A stretch of DNA of 64,000 nt from Hydra vulgaris (lineage: Eukaryota; Cnidaria; Hydrozoa; Anthoathecata; Hydridae). Position 1 is the first letter of the stretch. Each line of letters opens with the position of its first letter. The position numbers and the translations under genes are program-made. The notes beneath the pieces are model-generated. The model did not search any database, had not been told where the DNA came from, and worked only from the letters and a program-made list of their open reading frames with translations. The stretch spans positions 47,214,501-47,278,500 of the forward strand of contig NC_088921.1 in the NCBI RefSeq assembly GCF_038396675.1. Direction: 5' to 3'. Shown piece by piece: positions 44,494-57,436 of the stretch.

Positions 44494-44550
44494 GATATTA
44501 GGATAATATATTTTTTTAAGTTCAAAAAATATATTATCTTAATATTATAA
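44494..44550. repeat. Fold-back hairpin, about 24-bp arms
   Basis: GATATTAGGATAATATATTT on the left pairs with AAATATATTATCTTAATATT on the right around AAGTTC with one main mismatch. Confidence 0.75.
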
Positions 44551-47500
44551 GTTTACATTTCACTATCTGAGTCATCGTTGTCAAAAAAATCATTTAAACT
44601 TTCAAAAAGGTTTAAGTTTACTTTTAACAATGAGCGACTGATAATCAGATCAGCATTCATATTGCCAGAAGTACTAAAGCATCTCTCTAAAAAAGCTGCT
44701 GCTGATGGAATACTTGGTAAGATGACAAATAGCTTTCGTAAAGTTGTCGTTTTAGAATTTTCTAACCAAAAATCATAAGAACACAGATATAGCAAGTCCT
44801 TTATCTTCGATTTGCTTAAAAAACTGAATTTTTTTCTTTTTCGATTTCAAGTAAATAAAGTTGTAAACTAGGTTGCCGAGCTTCTGGGTAATAGTTGTCA
44901 TCTAGCATAAATCCGCTGAGCGAATCAGTTTGCTGATCATTTAAAGACAATCGTTCTTTCGTTTGTGGAAGCTCATATCCTGGTTGCAATTCTGAAGCCC
45001 TTTGATCAATAATACTTGGCGTAAAGAATATTAGGACATCGTGCAGCTTTTCTAATGCTCCTAAACAATTTTGGGTTGTAATTCAAACTAAAATATAATA
45101 AATAAATATATTAAAATAATTAAATTTATAAATTAGGTTTTGAAGAACTATTTTTTAAACTAAATTTTAAAACTTTTTTTTTTGTTTTAATTAAATAAAA
45201 TTACTTAGTAACTAAATACCTTTAACAATAAATTGACAATCAGATCTAAAGAACCACAATTGAAGCTTAGAGATATTCAATAGTGATGCTACTTGATAAA
45301 TTTCTAAATTAAGTTCGTACTGAATCTTTAATTTAAAAGATGAAATTAACAAGTTAGCAAATTTTTTTCCATTTCTTTGTAATTCCATTTTGCCCAATTT
45401 TGAAATCATAAAAAGTCAATGCAGGCAAAACCTCAGCAATCAATGAAAAAATTCTGTTGTAAAATTGAGTTGAACTGATATGCGGAAGAAGGATTTGTAG
45501 GTATAGTTTAATCTTATCTAATTCGATTGAACCTTTGTTTTCCGGATCGAATGCATTTCTTTTATAAGCACTTTGAAAACATTGTAACATTAGGAAAGCA
45601 GCAGACTAACGAATTCCATCACAACATGTTTGTAATTTAGCTTTATTTTTTTTGTGGTATTGAACGCTATTTATAGATTGGTTTGTGCTTTTAGCGTACT
45701 TTCATAGCGTTGGAAGTAGGGATGGCTCTTTTACTTAAACGTTTTATGTAAATTTACATTTCCGTATAAGTAATTAATTTTTTTGAAACAACTTTTACTT
45801 TAAAAGCTTTTTTCACTTTCAAAAGCAAGTTATATAAAAGAAGATTACATCAAAAAGTATTTACTTTTACATCTAAAAGTAAGTCGTGTTTACTTTTACA
45901 TTTAAAAGTTAATTACTTTTTAAAATTACATTACATAATATAAAAGCTCCTCAAACTATAATTTACATTTGCCTATATAAGCAAATAATTTAAAAAAAAA
46001 CTATATTAAAAAATAACTTGCATATGAAAGTAAATTACATAAAAGTAATATGTTACCCAATGTAAATTAAATTTACAAATAAAATAACATTTTATAAGTA
46101 GGAAATTTTTATTTTAAAAGTAATAACAAATCTTTATTAAAAATAAATTATATAAAATAAAATTTAAATTAAATAAGCTTACATTTTATATAATTTGTAA
46201 AGTAAATTAAAAGTAATTTATATAAAGTAAGTAAATAAATTTACTTATACAATAACTTTGACAGCATCTTGTACAAAAGTAATGCAAAAAAGTTAAACTT
46301 TAAGTTTAAGCAGTAACATTTAGTTTGCCGCAACATTTGATTTGCGCGGTTTTAGGTATTTCTTCCCTGTAAAGTTTGAAAATATCAAAAAAAGTTTTCT
46401 CCCCATGATTAAAACCCTCTCTAGTTCCGGTCCATGAGTTTTAGCTATAATACCCATTCTCTGAATCAAACCGTCTCAAAAATATTCACTCTCTGGCCAA
46501 CCATTCGAAAGGTCTGGAACTTAGACAAAGCTGAAACAAGGTAGTTAACAGAAGGCGCATGTACCCATGGGAGACTCAAAGAGGGAAGTTTATTTGAAAG
46601 TAAAATAATTGGCATAATTTTTAGTTTTTTTCACAAGTTTTTTGCGTAAATGTTTTTATTAAACTATTGGTTTTTCATAATTATGTTAAGATTATATCTC
46701 AGAATTTACGCAAGTAGACATCATTATATTATTGGTTACCATAAAGTCTTTAAATGAGTTTAATATGCTTTTTAATAACACATTAAAAGACCTCATTTGT
46801 ACGTAACTATTAATATATGATTAGTTAAAGATGTTGTTGGCTAAGTAATTCTAATCGGTTTGGTGAAAAAAGGAATCGCCGCATTTTAAAATTATGAAAC
46901 CTTTTTACATTGCTTTTAACGTGGTATAATACCACACAATACGTGTATTTAAATCAACTTAAAACTAAATCTTGCATTTTGTTTTATTTATATTTTCATG
47001 GATAACATTTTTTTAAATCATTTTATTTATATGTTAAAAAAATAAAATTATTCAAAATTTTTGTTATTTATGCAATACTTCTTCTGTTTTAGTATGTTAT
47101 TTTAGAAAAAGATTTCACTTTTTCTAAGATAACTTACTAATACAGAGAATTTGGTTGGTTTTTTATGTACATTCCCAAAAAATACAAAATACAACTACAG
47201 CTAAAATAAACATATTAAACTCAAACTTCAGAAAAACACACAATCATCAGTTTTTAATGACTTTATTATGTACGGATATTTAGGGCTTGGTTATAAGACT
47301 ATTTTTGTCTTCTTCTTGCCACACTATTTGTATATTTTACAAAAGAAAAGTAATTATTTTGTAACGGAAACTTTAGAAAAATTAGTAATTAATAAATATT
47401 GAAAATCAGCCCCTGCATTAAAGAATGTCTTTATGTCATAAAAAACAATAATCAATGGCCAAATTAAATTAAAAAAAAAATTAATTTGATATTGTTTGAA

Positions 47501-48461
47501 AAATACAAATGATCTTGTAGACTAAAGTCGCACGATTTATGAATGTTTGGAGTTTGCTTCAACCAGTTACATAAAGTTAAATTCTCAAACAAAAACAAAA
47601 AGCTTAATACGGGCCTGATTTTAAATATATGATTGGAATCTGCTTGTTTAAATATTGTGGTTTGCAACTTTTTTACTTTAAATTTTTGAAAATTTAAAGT
47701 TAAAAAAGTAACAAAAATTTACGGAAAAAAAAGTACTTGATGTTATTTCATCTATATGATAAAATAACATCAAGACACTTTTCTTCACAATCGACCGTAT
47801 AATTTTAAATTTGAAAGTATGCTTTTTTGAACCATCCTACTAAATTCGCTATATTAAATAAATTAAAATAGGCGGTTGTAGTGGTTATGAAAAGTTATAA
47901 ATTTTTTTTAAGTTAAGGTAGTAGGGCACAATTAAAATACTAACTTTTGATCAAAATATGAAAATACGTTTTTTAAATTTATCTTATTCAGAATTTTATC
48001 CTTTTTCGTTTGATGTATGTATGAAATAGAATTCATTTTTGAAAATGTGATAAAAATCTACAATTGCAATATTATTTACCTTAGAAATGCCGTAGCAACT
48101 ACAAACATACCTTCGTTTATTATATGATGAGCAAAACTTGCTAACTAATTTGGCTTTTTTGTTGTGTCTACCATGCTTTTAATTGTTTATTTATCAACTT
48201 TGCTAATAAAGAAATTTGAATGTGAAGAATTTTGTTAAAATACAATTCAAAGATTCATGTTGTAGCTGTTGTATTAAACCCTTTTTGTATTGGATTAAAG
48301 ATTTATTATTGATTAGTATTAAATTATAAGATCTATTATAAACAATAAATAAGAAAGAAAATAAACTTTAAAATACTAAATAAACAAAAAAAGAAAGCTG
48401 TTTTTGCAATAGTTTTTCTTTTTACAGATATTGCAAATACTGAACGACACAATTTATTTTA

Positions 48462-48500
48462 AATATTTGCATCAAAATGATTCATTTTGATGCAAATATT
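48462..48500. repeat. Perfect fold-back, 19-bp arms, 1-nt loop
   Basis: AATATTTGCATCAAAATGA, then T, then its exact complement. Confidence 0.95.
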
Positions 48501-50064
48501 GGACTCATAAACTTATAAACCAAATATATCTGTTCCTCTATCAATTAAAAACCAAATATATCTGTTCAATCAAAAATCTCATTATACCCATTTTTATGAA
48601 TTTACAGATTTACTGTTGAAATGTTTGCATGGTCAAACACAAAGTTCGAATGAAGCGCTCAACTTATTTATATGGTCCAAGGTACCTAAAATCGCATTTG
48701 TTAGTAAAGATGTTGTTAAAATGGGTGTAATCTCTGCTATTTTGTAAAAGGTCATATCTTTACATATAAAAGGACTAATTAAAAATCTATCAGTCAAATG
48801 GAGTAAAATAATGTCATCAACAGATCTGCAAAGTTTGATTCATGGTTCTTAAGTCTAACTTAAGATAACGTGTCTTAAAAGCATAAGAATTAGGTCTTTA
48901 TTTACACTGTTTTTGCGCCATTATCGATCTTTCGTAAAGTTTTTCAAAAAGTTTTCTGCAAAAAACATTTCATTTTTCTTAGTGAAGCATTTCTGCATAT
49001 TTTAAAAACTTTTTTGTGCTCTAATTACTTTTATTTTTACTTTTTTAACTTTAACTTTTTTTTTCAACTAATCTTGATGTTGTTTACGTCAGCTATTTAA
49101 TCTTGATGTTATTTACGTCAGCTATTTAAAAGTTGTCTGGTTTATTGTTATAGAAGACTGTCTGGTTTATTGTTCTTGCTTTGGAAATGGTTCTGCATTT
49201 TGCAACTTTATTACAAGTTTTGTATTTTGGCTTCTTTTATTCAGCGTGGTTGTTGTTAAAAATCAATCTAACCAAAATGAAAGTTATTTCTGGAAATGAC
49301 TAACTAGAATAATTGTTAGATAATAGAATAATAAAGGAATAATTGTTGTCTGGAATAGACTAATTGAAATTGAATCATTCCAGACAACAGTTTTATAAAT
49401 AGCTATAAATAAATAAACAAACAAAAAAATAATTTTCATTTCTGTTAGAGTGGTTGTTACAACCAGGGCTGACCAGGGCCGTCCCGAACGGGAGGTGAAG
49501 GGAGTATCCCCCCTTCCCACAGCTGATGTATATGCATTTGAATTAGCACATTTGTACATTTAGTATTTCAGTTGGCAAGTTTTGAAGTATAGTTGGCAAA
49601 TGTCAAATATTAAGGACCCTTTTTTTGTGTATGTGCGTGTGTCTGGCAAAAAACACATACGAAGCCCCCTCCCAAATAAGAGACCTCTTCGAAACGGCTC
49701 TAACATCAGCCACGCGGATTAAGAGAACAAATATGTCCGGCTCCTTTACGGTAAATTTTTATCAGGGCCACTAACTTATTTCCTTACGACAAAAAAATTA
49801 ATACTAAAACAAATAAATCAAAAAAATGCCTTTTTAAAGCTTTTTTGCAAAATATCTTTCTTTCTAAAAAGTTATAAACCCCAACTTTAAAGAAAAGTAA
49901 AATATTAAAGAAAAAAAATAAGGGTACATCCCCCCTTGCCCAGGAAACTAGTTTAACATGAATATTCATCGGGACTACACAAATGCTGTCAAGATAAAGT
50001 AAAATCAAAGTAAAGTCTAAAAGATAAAGTAAAATCAAAAAAAAAAGAGATTTAAAAAAGTGGA

Positions 50065-50104
50065 GTTCTCCAGTTGCTTCTGAAAACAGAAGCAACTGGA
50101 GAAC
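50065..50104. repeat. Perfect fold-back, 18-bp arms, AAAA loop
   Basis: GTTCTCCAGTTGCTTCTG, AAAA, then the exact complement. The arm has balanced base composition, so chance pairing is very unlikely. Confidence 0.95.
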
Positions 50105-52867
50105 GGGTTGGACACCAACGAAACAAAAAGAAGGTTATTAGGGTGCCCACAACCTATAGTAGAAGATTGAGCAGCTTTGCTTACCGTCTTTTTTCAAATA
50201 GACTATAATGATAAAACGCATTAAAAGATTATATCTGATAAACACATATCATAAGATCATATAAATTATATCAGATAATTTAAATGACTTATAATTTTTT
50301 GAAAATTGTTTTAGCAGTCGATGTCCTTGGGATACAAAAAAATGTTATATTGCATCATATTACCATAACAAAATACTTGATTGAAAAGGCAAATACAAAG
50401 AAAAAATACTGGACAAAAAGTGCTCTCTAACAAATAGTAACGAAAAGTGCACAGTAACGAATAGTAACGAATAGTCAACTGTTATCCATAGCTTAGAAAT
50501 TATGCCCCCTTCCCCCTTTCCTCCCTCGACAAGTTTCATTAACTGCCACTAACTTGTTTCTGCTCAACAAAAAAAAGAAGTAAAAAATCAATGATTATTT
50601 AGTAGCCCCTATTAGCACTCATGCGGTAAGGAGCCCGTCTCTACACTACTGATATACCCGCAAGTTGACTATATTTGCCACTAATAATAATAGAACTATC
50701 CTTTATGATATACGTAAAAAAAAATCATTTCCCAATGCCCCACCACAACCACTGTCCACATACATCAGAGTATTACCTAAAGTATCACTTTGTAAAGTAA
50801 GTGTTATGTTTTTTTAATATTATATTTACGTAAGTTTACTTCATATATAACTTTTTTTACATATAAAAAGTAAATTACATTTTGATGTAAATTTTTTACA
50901 TAATTATAACCAAAATTACTTTTCAAATTACTTTACACGACTTACCATTAAAAGTAAGTTACATTTACAAGTAAAAGTAAAAATGCAAATAACTTTTACT
51001 TGTAAATGTAAATTACTTTTTTTAAGTAACAGTTACTCATTTAAAAAACTTAAGTTTTACATGTTGTATAATTTATGTAAAAAAAACAAAAACGAATTAC
51101 TTTTAAATGTAAGTAAATTATATATTTTTATATGAGTTATGTAAAGTAATTTATACTTAAAAGTAATTCGCGCCTTTATATCAAAATAAGTATAAGTGTC
51201 ATCCCTAGTTGCAAGTAAACGAAACAAATATTGTTATTTCTTAATAGCGATTCGTACAGCGATGTTTGTTTTTTGAGCTGCGCAATAAAATCGCGGTAGT
51301 TTCGATGTTCCCAACTCCATTTCGATATCTTTATTAGCCTCAGCACTATGAAAATTGTATTCATAATCTTCGTTAACGTCATAAGTAATGTTTACTTCCA
51401 CAGCTGTTTTGGCTAACTGAATAACATTTGTAAACGTAAGCTTCCTTGATTCAATTAAACGCACCTCAAGAAGTTCATCAAAGGTTCGAGTTTCAATATT
51501 TAAGAATTCATGTTCACCAATTTTTAACTGCTCATTATCTGCTTCTTCAATATAAAGGACAACCTCTTGGTTCAGCAAATGGATCATCTTTCTATGCACT
51601 ATTGCCGCCTTTCGTCTTTCATCTCTTCCTTCTTGAGACTTTTCAAACAATTGCTTAAACAGTCTGAAGAATGAGCTCCCATCATCACATGCTTTTAAAT
51701 AGAATATAACTAATGTAATCAATAAATTTATTGTGATTCCAGTAATTAAAGCTATAAGATTAAAAAAAAGTACCAATATTTTGGATTTATTAAAAGTATT
51801 GATAACCTTTTTAACTCAGAATTTAATATTTTAACATTGTGAAGTCATCTGTTCTATACCAATAATGATGATTTCTTTTTTTAAATCACTGTTCGTTAAT
51901 GTTGTACCAACCGCAATAAAGTCCAACATTTCAGGAGATGTCCATATATCACTAAATAAAGTAACAACCAGGGCATCATCTAATTTTTCGTTAATTATGT
52001 TTGATAATTTTGCCATTGTTTCTGGTATCAAGCTTTCTCTAAAACTTTTTGCACAAGGAAGTGTAACTTTGACTATTTTCCTCAGAAAGGAATTATTAAA
52101 TGCATTAATCGAGCAGCTCAATGTAACAAAGAACTTGATAGCGTTCAAAGTATCGGTATCTACCACTTTTATTTGATTTGTTTAGTGTGTCATATATTAG
52201 TCAAACCACTTACCCAAAATGTTGTGACGTTTTTTTTTTGTGAATGCTTCTTAATGTTGGATGTTAGACCAATACGAGCTGTGAACTTTTGATTAAAAAA
52301 TATGCAGAAAAACTCGACATCATCTTGTAATTTATTTATTCGAATATCAGATGTAACGAAATGAAGATATGAATTATAATCCTAAAATATATGAAAATCA
52401 TACGCTACATTGTACTTAACAATATTTTAAATCTAAGAAAAAGTAGTTTAAAAAGCCGTTCAATTAAGTTCATGATAAACTTCTTTTTTGGAAAAATATT
52501 TCTTTGACCAAAATCTTGCATTTTATTTATCAAATTAAACGAGACTTCTGATAAGTTTGGCGAAAGACTACAACTCTGAAACTTTAATCTCGGGTCTTGG
52601 TCTTGGGTCTTGTTGAATAGGAGGAATTGAAATACTGGAAGTTGAAGTATTATTCGAAGGCTTTACCGATAATGATGTCAACGCTGCACTTGCTGCCTAC
52701 ATAAAAGATTTTGTCGTTTTTGTTGGATTTACAAATCTTGTTCTTTTTGAAATTGTTTCTCCAGATTTAGATGCAGACGAACTTTGAGATAAATAAGGTT
52801 GTAATTGCAACTGTTGTGATTGTGAAGTTTCTTCATGTCGCTTTTTTGAACTTTGGGATATTCTCAT

Positions 52868-54334
52868 AATAGATCTTACTCTTGCGACATTGATGAGTCA
52901 TATTAGATTAGATATTTATGAAAAAATTTGGTTAGTTTAGGAAGTAAAACTTGGTTTTATTTCCAAAACTAATTTTTTTATATTATATGTATATGCTGCA
53001 TATACTTATATCATAAGGAAATGCCTATATGAACTGCCTTTTGCTATATGGAAATGCCATTAGACATATCCTTTAAAAAAAATGATTACCTAATTTAATA
53101 TGATTCAGGTCATTTTATAACAAATCAAAAAGTAATTATTGATTAACCTTGTTAAAAATGATACTTAATTTATCATTATAATAATTTCTTTTAAAATGAG
53201 TGTATAATGAGTTTAAATTCAGTGAATATTGTCAGATTTTTTATAATAATTGTATTAAGCCTACTAATTATAGATATTTTTTTTATAATTATTTATATGT
53301 TTCGTATTAATTAAAAATTAATTCGCGAACAAATTTTTAATTGCATCTTCTAACACCGCGTGCAATCCTGTCCGTTGTCTTTATGTTATCTTTCTAAATC
53401 GACTACTTCTATCTTTCACTCTAACATATCTTCGTTCTTCCTAAAATCACTTTACTCTTGGTCCGTAGAGCGGGTTATGCGGTCCTTGGTAATGTGGCCT
53501 CTATATGGCAATTAGCCGGAGGAGGATAAACCACAGTACCAATTATAGATATTAAGTAATACTTTTTTCTAAAAATTGTTTTGGTTAAAATTATAGTAAC
53601 TTAAACAACTGAGTATTATTGTGTTCATTTTGTGAGCGGAAAATAAATTTTTTCTTTATTCTAAACAATTTTTAAAATGTGCGTGTGCGCTGACCAATCA
53701 CATAGTATTTTTGTGGTTGATTGCTCGTTTTAAGTAATCCTTTTTATATGTAAAAAGATAGTTTAAAAAGATCGACGCTCGCTCATACTTTATGCATAAA
53801 GTACCCGCGTGCGTTCATCGCTCCTAAAATAAATTTTTAAACAGTTAAATTATGAATTCGATCTCAAATTATGTGGGGTAATAAGTTTGTGACATTTGGA
53901 GAATGTAGTGGGAAATTTGTGACCTCACAGCTAATTTGATCAAGTTCTAAAACTATTTATAGCTCTAAATTATGGCAAGCTTAATTTTACGTATGCATTG
54001 TTAATGTAATGGGATTGCATTGCACTGCATGTTTTTGAAAAAAAATCAACAAGTAAATAATGAACGGTAAGAAAAAAAAAAAAAAGAAAACAATAAGAAT
54101 TTTTAAAAGCGGAAAAAAAGACAATGAAAAGAGAAACAAACAATTTTATTTAATAAGTAGGCTATTGTGGGCATGATGCCCATCTTCCTTATAAAACTTA
54201 ATTGCGCACAACAAATAAAAGTTAAAAGAACGAAAAACACACTACGGTACAATTATACAAAGGAATTAATGGAATCTCAAAAAAAAAATTTGAAGAAATA
54301 GAATCACCTAGTATTTATGAAAAAGAGGAAAATG
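52868..54334. other. Intergenic sequence with a GC-richer block
   Basis: 53340-53545 is pyrimidine-rich and higher in GC than its surroundings (TGGTCCGTAGAGCGGGTTAT, GTGGCCTCTATATGGC) and may be a retroposon tail. The rest is AT-rich, with an 18-bp palindrome TACTTTATGCATAAAGTA near 53788-53805. No gene is supported. Confidence 0.4.
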
Positions 54335-54471
54335 CAGGGCCGTACCAATTAAAAAACAATAATCAGTTTATGAAACAAATTTTCACGGAGTTGCTGCTGT
54401 TGATAAGAAAATTAATTAAACTTCCGCCCCTTGACACAAACTCCTAAATATTAAAGATAATTTTTTAACAC

Positions 54472-54475
<4 letters not shown>

Positions 54476-54561
<86 letters not shown>
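54476..54561. repeat. (TA)n microsatellite
   Basis: About 85 bp of pure TA inside the small hAT element. Confidence 0.97.
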
Positions 54562-54564
<3 letters not shown>

Positions 54565-54587
54565 CGTTGACCATCTTATTAAAGGGA

Positions 54588-54955
54588 AACATTGACACAA
54601 GATGGACTGCCAAAAAAAAAGCAATCACACTATTGCACAGACAAATCAAAGACGTTCTTCAAGTTTTTGGAATCCATTATCCACAATCCCATGACAAATG
54701 CTGTCACAGTTAGCAGTGAAAAAGAACTTATCATTCAAATTGATTTCAGTTTTTTGTGTTTGTTGGATTTCTGGTGTCAAATTCTTTCTCTAATTGACCG
54801 GGAAAACAAACTGCTTAAGTCAAAAACCGTTTCAATTTACATTTCCGCAAAAAAATGAAAGGATTGAACGCTTCCATTCAGAATCTTTGAGATGTTAGGG
54901 TGGACAACATTATAAAAGATGCCATAGAAAATTTTTTCACTTTCTTGGCGCTGTT
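54588..54955 (+). pseudogene. ZMYM1-like hAT transposase fragment
   Basis: After a frame change near 54655 the reading is RRWTAKKKAITLLHRQIKD, VLESIIHNPMTNAVTVSSEK, FSFLCLLDFWCQILSLIDRE and NKLLKSKTVSIYISAKK. This matches the region that follows the TRW motif in ZMYM1-like hAT transposases (W-A, L--I, A--L, F-F-L-L-W--IL). The N-terminal half and hATC are absent, as expected for a deletion derivative. Confidence 0.6.
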
Positions 54956-56169
54956 TTTTATTCTTCTTAAATTCAGCACCAGATAACTTTTGGGTTTGAC
55001 CCCTAATAGAATTATAATGCTCAAAAGTTATCAAAGGTATATTAGTGTTATAGGGCGCTTTTTTGTTCAGTATATGAGCTTTAATATTTAAGAGTTTGCG
55101 TCAAGAGGCGGAATTTTAATTAATTTTCTTATCAACAGCAGCGACGCCGTGAAAATTAGTTTCATAAATTGATTATTGTTTTTTTAATTTATCAAAGTTT
55201 GCGCCCTCCCAATTTTGGCGCCTCAGGCCGCGGCCCGGCCGGCCACGCTCTTGGTGCGGCTCTGGTTAACATATCGAAAAATAATTAGTAATTCATACAA
55301 GTGTTTATATTTTATGTAACTGCAAAAAATGAAGACAATTGTAGTTGCGAAAGAAACTGATCGTGAGATCTTGGTCTTTTAAGTCATGGTCTTCATTTTT
55401 TAATAATGAAATAGAGTTAAAGAATAATGAAACAGTCTAAGGATTTGACGATAGCAAAGTTAAACAATAAATTCGGGATGAAAAAAATTTCAATTACACA
55501 TTAGAAAATGTTTTTAAATTACATAAAGCATTTTATGGACATTTTGACCTCCTCTTTCACTCTTATTACAAATTATAACAAACCTAGATCTCCTCACTGA
55601 CCGCCACGTTTACAATATCAATAAAAAAGTCCAGAGAGAAAATTCTATATTTACATTTAAATCATTGAAATTTAACAAACAAACAAAAAACATGATGAAC
55701 TTGATGCTCTTGTTATCAATAATCTAAACAGGACAGACGGCTAACGTTTTTAAATTTCTTATGTAAAAAATAAAAATAATAATAACTTTCAAAAGTTAGC
55801 AACCTGCCTTGCTCACTCCAATTATCGCGTGAAATTATTTGGGGAAAAAAACAAATTTGAAAAATGTCAATTTAAAAAACATTATCACCCTGGCTTGTTT
55901 TGAATACGTCTTCTCTTTTAATCTTTTTTTATTGCAAACTATCTTTATTGAATTAAGATTAATGTTAATCTAAATAAAAATTTTAAAATAATGTTTTCCA
56001 AATAAAAATAGAGAATCTATAAATTACAAAATCGACTAGTTTTTCAAAATAGACTTTAATTAAATTGACATTAAGGTGCAAAAACGTGCGCCGAAGCACA
56101 ACAATTTAAAGACAGACACATTATAATATAAAGTATTTGTAACATTTCAAAAACTCTTATTTTAATGAA

Positions 56170-56470
56170 GTTTATTTTATTTGTTTATTTATTTATTTCG
56201 TCATTAAAAAAGAATACAATGTCGTTTTATATAAATAAAATCTACGTAACCGAGCCTAAAAGAAGACCATATTTGCCTTACCACTACGCCCCAACGTGTT
56301 TTCATCAGCAAGCAAGTACAACAATTAAAAAATAAAGATTACTTTTTACCAATTTAAAATTAAATACAAATAATTTATGATTACAAAAATTTACAAGTAA
56401 CTTAAGATTAAATAGATCAATAATCAAAAGAAGTAGGATAATTTAAAGAAAATTTAGAGACAAGTTAATA
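56170..56470 (-). repeat. LINE 3'-end fragment, second copy
   Basis: Matches the 3' non-coding end of the LINE at 34085-34450: ATATAAATAAAATCTAC, then ATATTTGCCTTA and CACTACGCCCC, then GACAAGTTAATAA. Only the tail is present, as for a heavily 5'-truncated insertion. Confidence 0.75.
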
Positions 56471-57113
56471 AGATAGTTGTATAGAAACAGAAAAAATAGG
56501 AAAAAATATTTTAATTAAGTTTAATAAACGTTTAAATTTCAGTTTATTTCAAAATAATAGCAAAGTTTAAAAAAAGGATCATTAATGAAGTTAAAGAATC
56601 AGTTGAAGTGTTATGAAGTTTTGGACAGGAGTGCACCGTAGGGGTGATCATTTAACTAGCAGCTATGACAAGTTTAAGAAAACAAGACTTAATCCTCCAT
56701 TAGAAGTAATAAGTAAAATTCAATCAACATTTAAATAACAAACTAAAACCAGAATATACTTAAAGCTATTCCATGTTTTATCTGAGAGACATAAGCAGTT
56801 TAGATACAAGCCATTAATGGGCGGAAGCCAATGAGGTTATTTATGCACTTGCAATAAAAATAAGCAAAGATAAAACTAATATAAAGATATCATCAAACAG
56901 GTTGTCCAAAAGTATTGAGAGCAGTAAAAAGTAATAAGTATTTTTTTTCTGAAAAGCATTAGCAAGTTAGACCAGGGCGAAAAGACTGTAAATAAATGTA
57001 AACAAAGCAAAATCATAGGTTATTAATAAAAAATGGTAACGACATTTTTTGAGGCTTACAAGAACTGCTATCTTATTAAATACTTCATAACTATTACTGA
57101 TAACATAGTTAAA

Positions 57114-57155
57114 AATAGATCAGAATTATTCGTTTCTGAATAATGCTGATCTATT
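57114..57155. repeat. Fold-back hairpin, 18-bp arms, 6-nt loop
   Basis: AATAGATCAGAATTATTC pairs with GAATAATGCTGATCTATT with one mismatch. A second fold-back follows at 57171-57210 (ATCCAAAATAGTT arms). Confidence 0.85.
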
Positions 57156-57436
57156 ATATAACTGACTTGTATCCAAAATAGTTTAATGAGCATCATTAAC
57201 TATTTTGGATTAGATCGCATCGTAGGCGTCGAAACTCAAGTGATGGTAGATGTAATCTTCTTTGTCTTTCGGAACATTGAAGATGTCTCAAACTGAAAGT
57301 GCAATTGGAAAGAGCTAAAAGCTATTTTTTAGTCCAATTGGAAAGAGCTGAAGTTTTTTTTAGTCACTTCACACAGTATAACTGGTACTGATTTGAGTAA
57401 GTTTACTATTTTTTTATTTATTTTTATTTCAATTTT

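Larger units (their letters stand above)
46271..50789. other. Interior of the 5.49-kb element
   Basis: No convincing coding frame. It contains fold-backs at about 47742-47780, 48462-48500, 49339-49393 and 50065-50104, and a 29-bp tandem duplication near 49067-49127 (ATCTTGATGTT-TTTACGTCA). Two related segments carry GCCACTAACTT-TTTC near 49768 and 50546, each beside CCCCTTCCCC-type tracts. Small frames at 47464, 49284 and 49784 are not supported. Confidence 0.5.
45717..51207. mobile_element. 5.49-kb non-coding TIR element inserted in a hAT gene
   Basis: Ends TAGGGATGGC (left) and GTCATCCCTA (right) are short inverted repeats. Flanks GTTGGAAG (45709-45716) and GTTGCAAG (51208-51215) match at seven of eight bases, an 8-bp hAT-type target duplication. 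Subterminal blocks at 45740-46270 and 50790-51180 are dense with TTACTTTTAA/TTAAAAGTAA motifs in mirrored layout. The central 4.5 kb shows no transposase, only short hairpins, duplications and C-rich segments, so the element is non-autonomous or has captured unrelated DNA. Confidence 0.7.
44553..52867 (-). pseudogene. hAT transposase gene split by a 5.5-kb insertion
   Basis: Minus-strand pieces in order: N-terminus from ATG 52867 (Ser/Gln-rich), a BED-like finger remnant near 52230-52330 (FTARIGLTSNIKKHSQ), 51831-52166 (IINEKLDDALVVTLFSDIWT with the first catalytic Asp), 51234-51776 (ACDDGSSFFRLFKQLFEK, then LPRFYCAAQKTNIAVR), the insertion, 45600-45708 (YAKSTNQSINSVQYHKKNKA, then SAAFLMLQCFQSAYKR), 45212-45590, and the C-terminal hATC region at 44553-44795 (PSIPSAAAFLERCFSTSGN). 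Removing 45717-51207 plus one target copy joins NIAVR to KYAKS, which are neighbours in this hAT family. Further stops and frame changes may be introns or damage. The TIRs of this element were not found. Confidence 0.75.
54335..55264 (+). mobile_element. 930-bp hAT deletion derivative
   Basis: Left CAGGGCCGTACCAA and right TTGGTGCGGCTCTG are TIRs. Just inside, about 95 bp (left about 54357-54460, right about 55075-55185) are inverted repeats of each other, including GTTGCTGCTGTTGATAAGAA and its mirror. The right end keeps a GC-rich 60-bp segment that the left end lacks. The interior holds a TA microsatellite and a hAT coding fragment. An 8-bp target duplication is not evident. Confidence 0.75.
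55265..57436. other. Intergenic AT-rich sequence
   Basis: Contains the LINE 3' piece at 56170-56470, hairpins at 57114-57155 and 57171-57210, and a duplicated CAATTGGAAAGAGCT segment near 57301-57350. No gene recognised. Confidence 0.5.

Noticed and set aside
49284..50095. Two minus-strand frames of about 90-100 codons
   Set aside because: Low-complexity Phe/Leu/Ile content within a non-coding transposon interior and no family motif.
53450..53540. tRNA gene or tRNA-derived SINE
   Set aside because: No cloverleaf or convincing A and B boxes could be drawn on either strand.
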